A stretch of 5,064 bases of DNA from Legionella genomosp. 1 (GTDB lineage Bacteria; Pseudomonadota; Gammaproteobacteria; Legionellales; Legionellaceae), in assembly GCA_945901145.1 (NCBI GenBank), contig CAMDJY010000130.1, positions 1-5,064 on the forward strand, read 5' to 3'. The position numbers and the translations under genes were made by a program. The notes under the pieces are model-generated. The model ran no database searches. It worked only from the letters and a program-made list of their open reading frames with translations, and was not told where the DNA came from. Position 1 is the first letter of the stretch. Each line of letters starts with the position of its first letter. Shown piece by piece: positions 1 to 5,064 of this stretch.

Positions 1-474
1 AAACGTATCATGCATGGCACGTGCAGGATGATGCGCTGGAATATTCAAGGCTTCAAAATTATAAAACTCGGTTTCAATTTCAGGACCTTCGACAATATCA
101 AACCCTAAACGACTAAAATAGTCCATGATCCAAGTTTTGATCTGCGTAATCGGATGCAACGATCCTGTGTGCGGTAACCGCCCAGGTAACGTCACATCAA
201 TCCGCTCTGAATTTAACTTTTCCTGAAGCGCAACCTCTTGTAATAGCAGCATCTTTTCTTCAATTCGACTGCTCAATTCACGTTTAGCTTGATTGACCCA
301 TTGACCTACTTGCGGTCTTTCTTCTGCAGATAAATGCGCCAAACCTTTTAAAATATCAGTGAGCTTGCCTTTTTTTCCGAGAAAATCAACACGAATGGTT
401 TCTAATTCAGCCAAAGTTGCAGCATGCTCAATCGCACTCATGCCTTGTTGTTGTAATATAATAATTTCTTGCAT
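1..474 (-). CDS. pheS: Phenylalanine--tRNA ligase alpha subunit, N-terminal 158 residues (partial)
   Basis: PheS with PheT forms the cytosolic alpha2-beta2 enzyme that charges tRNA-Phe with phenylalanine. The reading frame is open from ATG at 474 to the left edge, giving 158 of roughly 330 residues; the rest lies outside the window, so the missing 3' part is an edge effect. Visible are the family FLGKKGKLT segment (residues 31-39), a charged helical N-terminal arm (about 1-90) of the kind that binds tRNA as a coiled coil, and the start of the catalytic domain with GSLHPIT (104-110), GPEIE (130-134), [10 protein letters not shown] (137-146) and [10 protein letters not shown] (149-158). Later class II motifs are off the edge. 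The start is ATG with a GGTGA Shine-Dalgarno about 7 bases upstream; an earlier ATG in the leader is out of frame. It follows rplT by 82 bases in the common order infC-rpmI-rplT-pheS, with a strong terminator-like stem in between (491-537) that probably controls read-through. pheT is expected beyond the edge. Confidence 0.97.
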   Translation of the reverse strand, partial: MQEIIILQQQGMSAIEHAATLAELETIRVDFLGKKGKLTDILKGLAHLSAEERPQVGQWVNQAKRELSSRIEEKMLLLQEVALQEKLNSERIDVTLPGRLPHTGSLHPITQIKTWIMDYFSRLGFDIVEGPEIETEFYNFEALNIPAHHPARAMHDTF

Positions 475-490
475 GATGGAATCACCATAA

Positions 491-537
491 TAAAAAATGG
501 CCGAAGCCCTTTTTTAATGTAAATTGGGCTTCAACCC
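491..537 (-). terminator. Intrinsic terminator / probable attenuator between rplT and pheS
   Basis: Read on the minus strand, GGTTGAAGCCC (plus 526-536) pairs with GGGCTTCGGCC (plus 499-509) to make an 11-bp stem with two G-T pairs and a 16-base loop. It is followed by one A and then T6 (plus 492-497). It sits 20-odd bases upstream of the pheS start and inside what should be one transcript, so it is better read as an attenuator allowing partial or regulated read-through than as a simple gene-end terminator. The pheST operon of enteric bacteria is known to be attenuated through a Phe-rich leader peptide; that this one responds to Phe is an inference. Confidence 0.85.
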
Positions 538-555
538 AAACGACCTAGATTGCAT
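514..555 (-). other. Possible 13-codon leader ORF overlapping the pheS attenuator
   Basis: Two bases after the rplT stop, an ATG at 555 opens MQSRSFGLKPNLH and ends at TAA (516-514). An AGGG lies 7 bases before the ATG, within the last rplT codons, so translational coupling to rplT is possible. Codons 7-10 (GGG TTG AAG CCC) are the 5' arm of the attenuator stem, and the only Phe codon (TTT, 538-540) lies directly before that arm. A ribosome paused there would cover the arm. Against a classic leader peptide, there is one Phe codon rather than a run (enteric pheM has several). It could be a chance ORF. Confidence 0.3.
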
Positions 556-556
556 T

Positions 557-916
557 TTAAAGCCCTAATGCTGCTTTTGCAGTGGCTGCAATGCTTGCAA
601 ACGCTTGTTTATCATGAACCGCCATATCAGCTAACACCTTACGATCAAGCTCAATCGATGCTTTTTTCAAACCATCAATCAAACGACTATAAGATAAACC
701 ACTGACACGCGCTTCAGCGTTAATCCGTGTAATCCATAATGCACGAAATTGTCGCTTTTTCTGACGACGATCACGATAAGCATATTGTCCAGCTTTAATC
801 ACAGCTTGTTTAGCAACACGATAGGTTCTACTACGGGCGCCGTAATAACCTTTTGCTTGATCCATAATTTTTTTGTGGCGTGCTTTTGCAGTAACGCCTC
901 GTTTAACTCTTGGCAT
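557..916 (-). CDS. rplT: 50S ribosomal protein L20
   Basis: L20 binds 23S rRNA early in assembly of the large ribosomal subunit; in enteric and Bacillus systems it also represses translation of its own operon mRNA. The protein has 119 residues, the usual family length. The N-terminal extension is very basic ([16 protein letters not shown]), as expected for the RNA-penetrating tail. The family signature [18 protein letters not shown] is at residues 53-70, followed by the globular C-terminal domain with [12 protein letters not shown] (75-86) and [11 protein letters not shown]. The start ATG has AAGAGGAG about 9 bases upstream, and the gene lies 15 bases after rpmI, so the two are surely co-transcribed. 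The last codons and the stop (557-565) are complementary to the 5' arm of the downstream attenuator. Nothing is truncated. Confidence 0.98.
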   Translation of the reverse strand: MPRVKRGVTAKARHKKIMDQAKGYYGARSRTYRVAKQAVIKAGQYAYRDRRQKKRQFRALWITRINAEARVSGLSYSRLIDGLKKASIELDRKVLADMAVHDKQAFASIAATAKAALGL

Positions 917-931
917 AATCTATTTCTCCTC

Positions 932-1132
932 TTAGCTACCGTGCAACATACGCGTAGCTAAACGAGCATCGCATAACTTTAATGTACCAGACGAAACGCG
1001 CAAATGACGTTTTTGTTTGGTTGATTTTTTGGTCAATATGTGGTTTCTGTATGCGCCACGGCGCTTAATTGCTCCACTCGCTGTTTTACGAAAACGCTTA
1101 TGCGCCCCGCGATGTGATTTTAACTTAGGCAT
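932..1132 (-). CDS. rpmI: 50S ribosomal protein L35
   Basis: L35 is a small basic protein of the large ribosomal subunit. The 66-residue product begins [17 protein letters not shown] and contains the typical [15 protein letters not shown] segment (31-45); the tail is LATRMLHGS. Length and composition fit the family (about 65 residues). It is preceded by an 82-base gap after infC and followed by rplT after 15 bases. The ribosome binding site is weak: GGAG lies about 10 bases upstream and an AGG lies almost on the ATG. A weak site fits the known arrangement in which rpmI is the entry point for L20 repression, with rplT coupled to it; that regulation is inferred here. The ATG is the only sensible start because the family begins MPK. 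Confidence 0.97.
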   Translation of the reverse strand: MPKLKSHRGAHKRFRKTASGAIKRRGAYRNHILTKKSTKQKRHLRVSSGTLKLCDARLATRMLHGS

Positions 1133-1214
1133 AACCTACTAACTCCGCATTAAACCTGAAAAGATACACTTAACAGGCTAAATTACAACATGACCCCAAT
1201 AAAATCCAGGGCCC
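1133..1214 (-). promoter_or_regulatory. infC-rpmI intergenic leader with two predicted hairpins (possible L20 operator)
   Basis: Two stems can be drawn in the RNA of this 82-base gap. The first is GGCCCT with GGGGTC (6 bp with a G-T and a T-G pair, loop of 10) just after the infC stop. The second is AGCCTG with CAGGTT (6 bp with one G-T pair, loop of 15) closer to rpmI. In Escherichia coli the mRNA in and before this gap folds into the structures to which L20 binds to repress rpmI-rplT. Only the position and the ability to fold are seen here; the L20-binding geometry cannot be verified by eye. Confidence 0.3.
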
Positions 1215-1748
1215 CTATTTTTTCTTAGGCGCTAACACCATAAACAATTGACGACCTTCACGTTTTGCATGTTGTTCAACCACTGCAAACTCAGCCGTAT
1301 CTTGTTGTAACCGCTCAAAAATTTTCATTCCAAGCTCTTGGTGTGCCACTTCACGACCACGAAACCGCAGTGTGATTTTGACTTTATCGCCATGATTCAG
1401 GAAACGGATCAGGTTGCGTAGCTTGACCTGATAATCCCCTTCTTCCGTCGTGGGACGGAACTTCAACTCTTTGACTTGAATTTGCTTTTGCTTTTTCCGC
1501 GCTTCAGCCTGCTTTTTACTCAACTCAAAAAGAAACTTACCATAATCCATGATCCGACAAACTGGAGGATTTGCCGTGGGTGAGATTTCAACCAAATCAA
1601 ATCCACTTTCTTCCGCTGCGCGTAATGCCTCGCGTGTCGATACGATCCCTGCTTGATTTCCTTCTGCATCGATTAAACGAACTTCAGAGACAGTGATTTT
1701 TTCGTTAATTCTTGCGCGATCATTTTCACGCTTGGTTGATGCACTAAT
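1215..1748 (-). CDS. infC: Translation initiation factor IF-3 (ATT start)
   Basis: IF3 binds the 30S subunit, keeps it apart from 50S and proofreads start-codon/initiator-tRNA pairing. From the chosen start the protein has 177 residues (E. coli 180). The N-domain includes [15 protein letters not shown] (13-27), GIVSTREAL and [22 protein letters not shown] (51-72, containing the family signature). A Lys-rich linker (78-93) leads to the C-domain with [19 protein letters not shown] (93-111), ITLRFRGRE (125-133) and the ending VLAPKKK. The start is taken as ATT (1748-1746), 7 bases after GGAGGA (1756-1761). The only upstream in-frame ATG (1799) lies inside the predicted promoter, would add 17 residues foreign to the family, and has no obvious Shine-Dalgarno. 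IF3 discriminates against AUU, so a rare start gives autorepression, as known in enterics. thrS, the usual upstream gene, is absent. Confidence 0.96.
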   Translation of the reverse strand: MSASTKRENDRARINEKITVSEVRLIDAEGNQAGIVSTREALRAAEESGFDLVEISPTANPPVCRIMDYGKFLFELSKKQAEARKKQKQIQVKELKFRPTTEEGDYQVKLRNLIRFLNHGDKVKITLRFRGREVAHQELGMKIFERLQQDTAEFAVVEQHAKREGRQLFMVLAPKKK

Positions 1749-1761
1749 GGTTATTTCCTCC
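1746..1761 (-). promoter_or_regulatory. infC ribosome binding site and ATT start codon
   Basis: On the minus strand GGAGGA (1756-1761) is followed by a 7-base spacer (AATAACC) and ATT (1748-1746). The strong Shine-Dalgarno at ideal distance, together with the length and sequence start of the IF3 family, decides the start. No ATG, GTG or TTG stands at this distance from it. Confidence 0.85.
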
Positions 1762-1786
1762 AACGGGTTCTGGCGTATACTCGCAA

Positions 1787-1815
1787 ATTTTAAAACCAAT
1801 TTTCTTATTTCTCAA
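1787..1815 (-). promoter_or_regulatory. Predicted sigma-70 promoter of infC
   Basis: Minus strand TTGAGA (1810-1815) and TAAAAT (1787-1792) are separated by exactly 17 bases; each matches five of six consensus positions. Transcription would begin near 1780, leaving a leader of about 30 bases that contains the GGAGGA site. The promoter lies between the tRNA-Val terminator and infC, so it would give the infC-rpmI-rplT-pheS unit its own start. Confidence 0.65.
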
Positions 1816-1831
1816 GTCAAATACGACAAAG

Positions 1832-1855
1832 AAAAAAAAACCCTGCAACGCAGGG
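1832..1855 (-). terminator. Intrinsic terminator of tRNA-Val
   Basis: Minus strand CCCTGC, loop GTT, GCAGGG (1841-1855) is followed directly by T9 (1832-1840), a textbook intrinsic terminator. It starts 7 bases after the tRNA CCA end and insulates infC from the tRNA transcript. Confidence 0.93.
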
Positions 1856-1862
1856 CCAAATC

Positions 1863-1937
1863 TGGTAGGCACGAGTGGGATCGAACCACCGACCACCACC
1901 ATGTCAAGGTGGTGCTCTACCACTGAGCTACGTGCCT
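1863..1937 (-). tRNA. tRNA-Val (anticodon GAC)
   Basis: This is a complete 75-base cloverleaf on the minus strand. The acceptor stem AGGCACG/CGTGCCT pairs over 7 bp. The D arm is GCTC/GAGC. The anticodon stem CCACC/GGTGG encloses loop TTGACAT with anticodon GAC at 1903-1905. The T arm GGTGG/CCACT encloses TTCGATC. The discriminator is A and the CCA end is encoded (1863-1865). GAC reads the valine codons GUC and GUU. The gene has a good promoter upstream and a strong terminator 7 bases downstream, so it appears to be a single-gene unit. It sits between ppa and infC. Confidence 0.97.
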
Positions 1938-1939
1938 AT

Positions 1940-1959
1940 TTAAAGTTCTTGGACTTTAA
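1940..1959 (-). repeat. Perfect inverted repeat in the tRNA-Val 5' leader
   Basis: Minus strand TTAAAGT, loop CCAAGA, ACTTTAA forms a 7-bp hairpin that ends two bases before the mature tRNA 5' end. It lies between the predicted transcription start and the tRNA. It could present the RNase P site or be a protein site over the early transcribed region; either role is a guess. The structure itself is plain in the sequence. Confidence 0.55.
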
Positions 1960-1968
1960 GAAAGCAAT

Positions 1969-1997
1969 ATTATATAGAAGCTCTAACAGTAAAGCAA
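1969..1997 (-). promoter_or_regulatory. Predicted sigma-70 promoter of tRNA-Val
   Basis: Minus strand TATAAT (1969-1974) is a perfect -10 box, preceded at 17 bases by TTGCTT (1992-1997), a partial -35 box. Initiation would fall near 1962, some 25 bases before the tRNA. No clear GC-rich discriminator follows the -10, so stringent control cannot be argued from sequence. Confidence 0.65.
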
Positions 1998-2023
1998 TAC
2001 TGCTCTTGATTACACCTGCTAAG

Positions 2024-2566
2024 CTACAAAGCGGAATGATTTTGCTCATAGCGTGCGATGCTACTCATAATCTCTTGTAACGCTTCTTCGCGGCCTGCCC
2101 AGCCTTCTATTTTGACCCACTTGCCTGATTCTAGATCTTTATAATGTTGGAAAAAGTGTTCAATTGATTTCAGCAGTGATTCTGGTAAATCTAGATAAGA
2201 TTGAACATCTTGATAAAGTTTAGATAATTTAGTAACTGGAACAGCAATAAGCTTGGCATCTACGCCAGACTCATCTGTCATTTTTAAAAGGCCAACCACA
2301 CGCGCACGAATCACTGAACCGCTCACTAATGGTACTGGAGTGACCACTAAGACATCAACTGGATCACCATCTTCTGAAAGTGTTTGTGGAATATAACCAT
2401 AATTGGCAGGGTAAAACATCGCTGTCATCATAAAGCGATCAACGAACAATGCGCCAGATTCTTTGTCAACTTCATACTTTACAGGCGCCCCGTTCACTGG
2501 GATTTCAATGATCACATTTACTTCATGCGGCACATCCCTGCCACTACTGATTTTCAATAAACTCAT
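2024..2566 (-). CDS. ppa: Inorganic pyrophosphatase, family I
   Basis: This soluble cytoplasmic enzyme hydrolyses pyrophosphate to two phosphates, pulling aminoacylation and nucleic acid synthesis forward. The 180 residues fit the bacterial hexameric type (E. coli about 176). Visible are the start [13 protein letters not shown], the substrate-binding segment [16 protein letters not shown] (30-45), [13 protein letters not shown] (51-63), and the family signature DGDPVDV at 66-72 carrying metal ligands D66, D68 and D71. Further catalytic acids are D98 and D103 in [12 protein letters not shown], and [16 protein letters not shown] closes the domain. All expected catalytic residues are present. 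The ATG follows AGGTGA closely. ppa is divergent from the HIT-folE pair and lies 86 bases before tRNA-Val. No intrinsic terminator is seen after its stop, so part of its transcript may run into the tRNA. Confidence 0.97.
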   Translation of the reverse strand: MSLLKISSGRDVPHEVNVIIEIPVNGAPVKYEVDKESGALFVDRFMMTAMFYPANYGYIPQTLSEDGDPVDVLVVTPVPLVSGSVIRARVVGLLKMTDESGVDAKLIAVPVTKLSKLYQDVQSYLDLPESLLKSIEHFFQHYKDLESGKWVKIEGWAGREEALQEIMSSIARYEQNHSAL

Positions 2567-2576
2567 ACTTCACCTG

Positions 2577-2606
2577 TTGTCTCGTCAAAAAAAAAGTTAT
2601 TATGCT
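2577..2606 (+). promoter_or_regulatory. Weak candidate promoter for the HIT-folE pair
   Basis: Plus strand TTGTCT (2577-2582) and TATGCT (2601-2606) are 18 bases apart, each with four of six consensus matches. The -10 overlaps the predicted ppa -10 on the other strand, so the two genes may compete for polymerase. The A9 tract lies between the boxes. Other choices are possible in such AT-rich DNA. Confidence 0.3.
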
Positions 2607-2627
2607 AAAAATCTTTTAAAAACGCAA
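2599..2627 (-). promoter_or_regulatory. Predicted ppa promoter
   Basis: In the 85-base divergent region, minus strand CATAAT (2599-2604; five of six -10 matches) lies 17 bases from TTGCGT (2622-2627; TTG matches the -35). The region is very A/T rich with A-tracts that could act as an UP-like or bending element. This is a reasonable but not strong prediction. Confidence 0.45.
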
Positions 2628-2651
2628 AAAAACAGTTGCAAGAGGTATATC

Positions 2652-2993
2652 ATGACATGTTTATTCTGTAAAATAGCAACAGGAGCGCTTAAGGCAGATA
2701 TTGTTTATGAGAGCGACGAGGTTTTAGCTTTTCGTGATATAAACCCCCAAGCACCCACTCATATTCTAATTATTCCCAAACAGCATATTTCTACTTTGAA
2801 TGAAACCCAAGCAGATCACAAATTATTACTTGGAACCATGGTGTTCACGGCGAAAGAAATTGCAAAAACAGAAGGACTCAGCGACTCCGGTTATCGTTTA
2901 ATTTTTAACGTCAACCAGGATGGTGGACAAACTGTTTATCATATTCATTTACATGTTATCGGCGGACGCCCAATGACATGGCCTCCAGGTTAA
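2652..2993 (+). CDS. HIT-family (histidine triad) hydrolase, HinT-like
   Basis: HIT proteins are small homodimeric nucleotide hydrolases or transferases; the HinT branch cleaves purine nucleoside phosphoramidates and acyl-adenylates. The 113 residues show CLFC (C3 and C6, probable structural zinc ligands), [37 protein letters not shown] (7-43, the N-terminal half of the fold), [23 protein letters not shown] with the triad H97-H99-H101 (H99 the expected nucleophile) and the short tail TWPPG seen in many HIT proteins. The ATG is preceded by AGAGGT at 5-6 bases; the frame is open further upstream, but that part overlaps ppa and does not resemble the family. folE begins 10 bases after its stop, so the two form an operon. 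The exact substrate cannot be told from sequence. Confidence 0.93.
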   Translation: MTCLFCKIATGALKADIVYESDEVLAFRDINPQAPTHILIIPKQHISTLNETQADHKLLLGTMVFTAKEIAKTEGLSDSGYRLIFNVNQDGGQTVYHIHLHVIGGRPMTWPPG

Positions 2994-3003
2994 GGTGAGT
3001 CTC

Positions 3004-3540
3004 ATGCAAGAATTATTTACACAAATTTTAAAAGATATCGGTGAAGATGTGACACGAGAAGGGCTCGTTGGGACCCCTGAGCGTGCAGCGAATGCTTTTA
3101 AATATTTAACCAGTGGTTATCAAGAAAATTTAGATGAAATTATCAATGGCGCCTTATTCGACTCAGAAATGAGTGAACTGGTGATTGTTAAAGATATTGA
3201 AATGTATTCAATGTGTGAACATCATCTCCTGCCCTTTTTTGGTAAATGCCATGTCGGCTATTTACCCCATGAGAAAGTCATTGGTCTTTCTAAAATTGCA
3301 CGGATTGTTGATTATTTTTCTAAGCGTCTGCAAATTCAAGAGCGGCTAACCAACGAAATTGCAACCTGTCTTGAAAAAATTACAGGAGCCCGTGGTGTAG
3401 CAGTCGTGATTGAAGCCCGTCATCTCTGTATGATGATGCGTGGCGTTGAAAAACAAAATTCAGTCATGACAACATCAGTCATGCTTGGAGATATGCGTAA
3501 AAATCAAAATTCCCGTATGGAATTTCTACAGCTTATTTAA
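3004..3540 (+). CDS. folE: GTP cyclohydrolase I
   Basis: FolE converts GTP to 7,8-dihydroneopterin triphosphate and formate, the first step of folate synthesis and also a route toward queuosine. The enzyme is cytoplasmic and decameric in known cases. From ATG at 3004 there are 178 residues. [11 protein letters not shown] (22-32) is the conserved N-terminal segment; [21 protein letters not shown] holds zinc ligands C71 and H74 and catalytic H73; [24 protein letters not shown] (93-116) is the family signature; and [13 protein letters not shown] gives H140 and zinc ligand C142. It is the zinc-dependent FolE type rather than FolE2. The start is ATG because AAGGTGA lies about 5-8 bases before it; a GTG at 2995, two codons before that, falls within this Shine-Dalgarno but cannot be fully excluded. 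It is co-transcribed with the HIT gene. Confidence 0.96.
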   Translation: MQELFTQILKDIGEDVTREGLVGTPERAANAFKYLTSGYQENLDEIINGALFDSEMSELVIVKDIEMYSMCEHHLLPFFGKCHVGYLPHEKVIGLSKIARIVDYFSKRLQIQERLTNEIATCLEKITGARGVAVVIEARHLCMMMRGVEKQNSVMTTSVMLGDMRKNQNSRMEFLQLI

Positions 3541-3542
3541 AT

Positions 3543-3584
3543 ATTTAATTGCCGAGGGTTAATCTAGCGCCTCGGCAATTAAAT
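3543..3584. terminator. Convergent hairpin between folE and pnp, likely bidirectional terminator
   Basis: ATTTAATTGCCGAGG (3543-3557) and CCTCGGCAATTAAAT (3570-3584) form a perfect 15-bp stem with a 12-base loop, starting 3 bases after the folE stop and 17 bases past the pnp stop. Neither side carries a true T-run; only the A/T-rich stem ends and short T stretches are present. It may end transcription inefficiently, depend on Rho, or protect 3' ends from exonucleases. Its placement between converging genes favours use from both directions. Confidence 0.65.
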
Positions 3585-3600
3585 TAAAGTAAAACCAGCT

Positions 3601-5064
3601 TTACTCGGCTTCGTCAGACAATTCCGACGCTTCAGTCGGCTCTTCTGTTTTAACAACAGCGACTGGGGCTGGCTTATCTTTCCACTCAAGTTTTACACGG
3701 CCTTGTTTATCAACCCCTGCAACAAATACAGTCACTATTTGCCCTTCTTGCAATACTTCTTCAACTTTCTGGTTTCTATCAGAACAAATCTGTGAAATAT
3801 GCAATAAACCATCCTTGCCTGGTAATAAGTTAATAAACGCGCCAAAATCAACAATCTTGCTTACTTTACCTTCGTAAGTTTGCCCAGGCTCAACTTCAGC
3901 AATCAAGGCTTTGATTTGGCGTTGTGCTTCTTCAAGCGCATCAGAATTTGATGAAAAAAGCTGAATCGTACCACTATCATCAATATCAATTGAAACACCT
4001 GTAGATTCAATTAAACCTTTGATGGTTACGCCACCTTTACCAATGATCGTCCGAACTTTATCTTCAGGAACTTTCATGGTCGTAATTCTTGGCGCATGCT
4101 CTGACAATTCATCACGATGCTCAGAAAGCGCATGATTCATAACCTCAAGAATATGCTGGCGACCAGCGAGTGCCTGTTCAAGGGCCTCACGCATAATTTC
4201 TTGGGTAATGCCCATAATGTTAATATCCATTTGTAAAGCAGTAACGCCCTGCAACGTACCGGCAACTTTAAAATCCATATCGCCTAAATGATCTTCATCT
4301 CCTAAAATATCAGTGAGCACGGCAAAACGATCGCCTTCTTTAATCAACCCCATCGCAACGCCTGCAACTGGCGCCTTTAACGGCACCCCAGCATCCATTA
4401 AAGCTAAGCTTGCGCCACAGACAGTGGCCATTGAACTCGAACCATTCGATTCAGTGATTTCTGAGACTACTCGCAACACATATGGAAATTCCTTGGGACT
4501 TGGCAACACCGCCATCAGGCCCCGGCGCGCCAATCGACCATGACCAATCTCACGACGTTTTGGACTACCAACCATACCGGTTTCACCCACAGAATAAGGT
4601 GGGAAATTATAATGCAACATGAAGCGATCGCGGACTTCACCATCAAGTTTATCTAAAATTTGTGCATCTCTATCATTTCCCAAGGTTGCCGCTACAATAG
4701 CTTGTGTCTCTCCCCGAGTAAATAATACAGAACCATGCGCTCGTTCTAACAATCCTGTCCGTATGGTAATCGGACGCACTGTTTTACGATCACGACCATC
4801 AATCCTAGGCTCACCAGCTAAAATTCGTTCACGTACGAGATGCTTTTCTAGTTGCTCTAAACAACTGTCAATTGATTCACGCGTTAAATCACCCTGCTCA
4901 GCAATTAAAGCATCGTGCGTCTCCTGACGAATACGCCCTAAAGCTTGATGTCGTACGGCTTTGTCTTTCAACAAATAAGCTTGAATAATCGATTCACGAG
5001 CAAATTGTTCTACACGCCCAGGCAATGCCTCATTCATGTGGGGAGCAGACCATTGCCAAGTTGA
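3601..5064 (-). CDS. pnp: Polyribonucleotide nucleotidyltransferase (PNPase), C-terminal 487 residues (partial)
   Basis: PNPase degrades RNA 3' to 5' using phosphate and releases nucleoside diphosphates; it acts as a trimer, often in the RNA degradosome. The frame is open to the right edge; nine further codons (STWQWSAPH) precede the Met at 5037, so that Met is internal and roughly 200 N-terminal residues (first RNase PH domain) lie outside. Counting from that Met: helical linker 1-75; second RNase PH core about 80-310, with RGETQ (108-112), [20 protein letters not shown] (143-162), phosphate-binding GSSSM (199-203) and [11 protein letters not shown] (246-256) with catalytic D249 and D255; KH domain with GKGG (333-336); S1 domain from about 386 with [21 protein letters not shown] (397-417). 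The tail (455-478) is acidic and low in complexity. Gene end TAA at 3603-3601. Catalytically complete in what is visible. rpsO is the usual upstream neighbour, not visible here. Confidence 0.97.
   Translation of the reverse strand, partial: STWQWSAPHMNEALPGRVEQFARESIIQAYLLKDKAVRHQALGRIRQETHDALIAEQGDLTRESIDSCLEQLEKHLVRERILAGEPRIDGRDRKTVRPITIRTGLLERAHGSVLFTRGETQAIVAATLGNDRDAQILDKLDGEVRDRFMLHYNFPPYSVGETGMVGSPKRREIGHGRLARRGLMAVLPSPKEFPYVLRVVSEITESNGSSSMATVCGASLALMDAGVPLKAPVAGVAMGLIKEGDRFAVLTDILGDEDHLGDMDFKVAGTLQGVTALQMDINIMGITQEIMREALEQALAGRQHILEVMNHALSEHRDELSEHAPRITTMKVPEDKVRTIIGKGGVTIKGLIESTGVSIDIDDSGTIQLFSSNSDALEEAQRQIKALIAEVEPGQTYEGKVSKIVDFGAFINLLPGKDGLLHISQICSDRNQKVEEVLQEGQIVTVFVAGVDKQGRVKLEWKDKPAPVAVVKTEEPTEASELSDEAE

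Noticed and set aside
749..961. Plus-strand open frame of 70 codons
   Set aside because: It lies antisense over rplT and part of rpmI, has no recognisable domain, and is a shadow of the well-supported ribosomal protein genes.
1749..1799. ATG at 1799 as the infC start
   Set aside because: It falls inside the predicted promoter, lacks a Shine-Dalgarno and adds 17 residues not found in IF3; ATT at 1748 fits better.
1693..1926. Plus-strand open frame of 77 codons
   Set aside because: It runs antisense through infC, the terminator and the tRNA-Val gene, so it cannot be a separate protein gene with any support.
1984..2004. Inverted repeat CAGTA...TACTG after ppa as a ppa terminator
   Set aside because: The stem is only 5-7 bp, AT-rich, has no following T-run, and overlaps the -35 region of the tRNA-Val promoter.
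2463..2651. Upstream in-frame extension of the HIT protein
   Set aside because: It overlaps ppa on the other strand, does not resemble the family, and the ATG at 2652 has a good AGAGGT site and gives the normal MTCLFC start.
2995..3003. GTG at 2995 as the folE start
   Set aside because: The GTG is part of the AAGGTGA Shine-Dalgarno serving ATG at 3004; it would add only three residues. Not fully excluded.
3588..3605. AGTAAA/TTTACT inverted repeat at the pnp stop
   Set aside because: It is a short 6-bp A/T-rich match likely by chance, and the much stronger stem at 3543-3584 is adjacent.
4313..4927. Two plus-strand open frames within pnp (4313-4543 and 4619-4927)
   Set aside because: They are antisense to conserved PNPase core sequence, with no ribosome binding site or domain that can be recognised.
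1..5064. Mobile element, CRISPR array, toxin-antitoxin or defence system
   Set aside because: No transposase, integrase, spaced direct repeats or unassigned protein-coding stretch was found; every long region is occupied by a recognised housekeeping gene.

Overview
This window is a stretch of bacterial core genome with translation, RNA-decay and nucleotide-metabolism genes. Base composition is moderately AT-rich. Protein sequences such as the pyrophosphatase, PNPase, IF3 and L20 look gammaproteobacterial. The combination suggests a Legionellales/Coxiella-like organism, but that placement is an inference from recalled family resemblance, not a search.

Layout. On the minus strand, reading from right to left, tRNA-Val(GAC) (1863-1937) ends in its own intrinsic terminator. 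It is followed by the translation block infC (IF3, 1215-1748), rpmI (L35), rplT (L20) and pheS (5' part only, running off the left edge). The usual upstream neighbour thrS is not next to infC; the tRNA and ppa (inorganic pyrophosphatase, 2024-2566, minus strand) take its place. ppa is divergent from a plus-strand pair, a HIT-family hydrolase (2652-2993) and folE (GTP cyclohydrolase I, 3004-3540). folE converges on pnp (polynucleotide phosphorylase, minus strand, running off the right edge) across a perfect 15-bp hairpin at 3543-3584.

Regulation is the most informative layer. infC appears to start at ATT, with a strong Shine-Dalgarno sequence and a near-consensus promoter that sits across the only upstream in-frame ATG. 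This matches the rare-start-codon autocontrol known for IF3. Between rplT and pheS lies an 11-bp stem followed by T6, a good transcription attenuator. Its 5' arm can alternatively pair with the last codons of rplT, and a 13-codon ORF with a single Phe codon abuts that arm. The infC-rpmI gap can fold into two hairpins where L20-type feedback control would be expected.

No mobile element, CRISPR array or defence system was seen. The window reads as ordinary housekeeping DNA whose interest lies in cis-regulation and in the altered infC neighbourhood.
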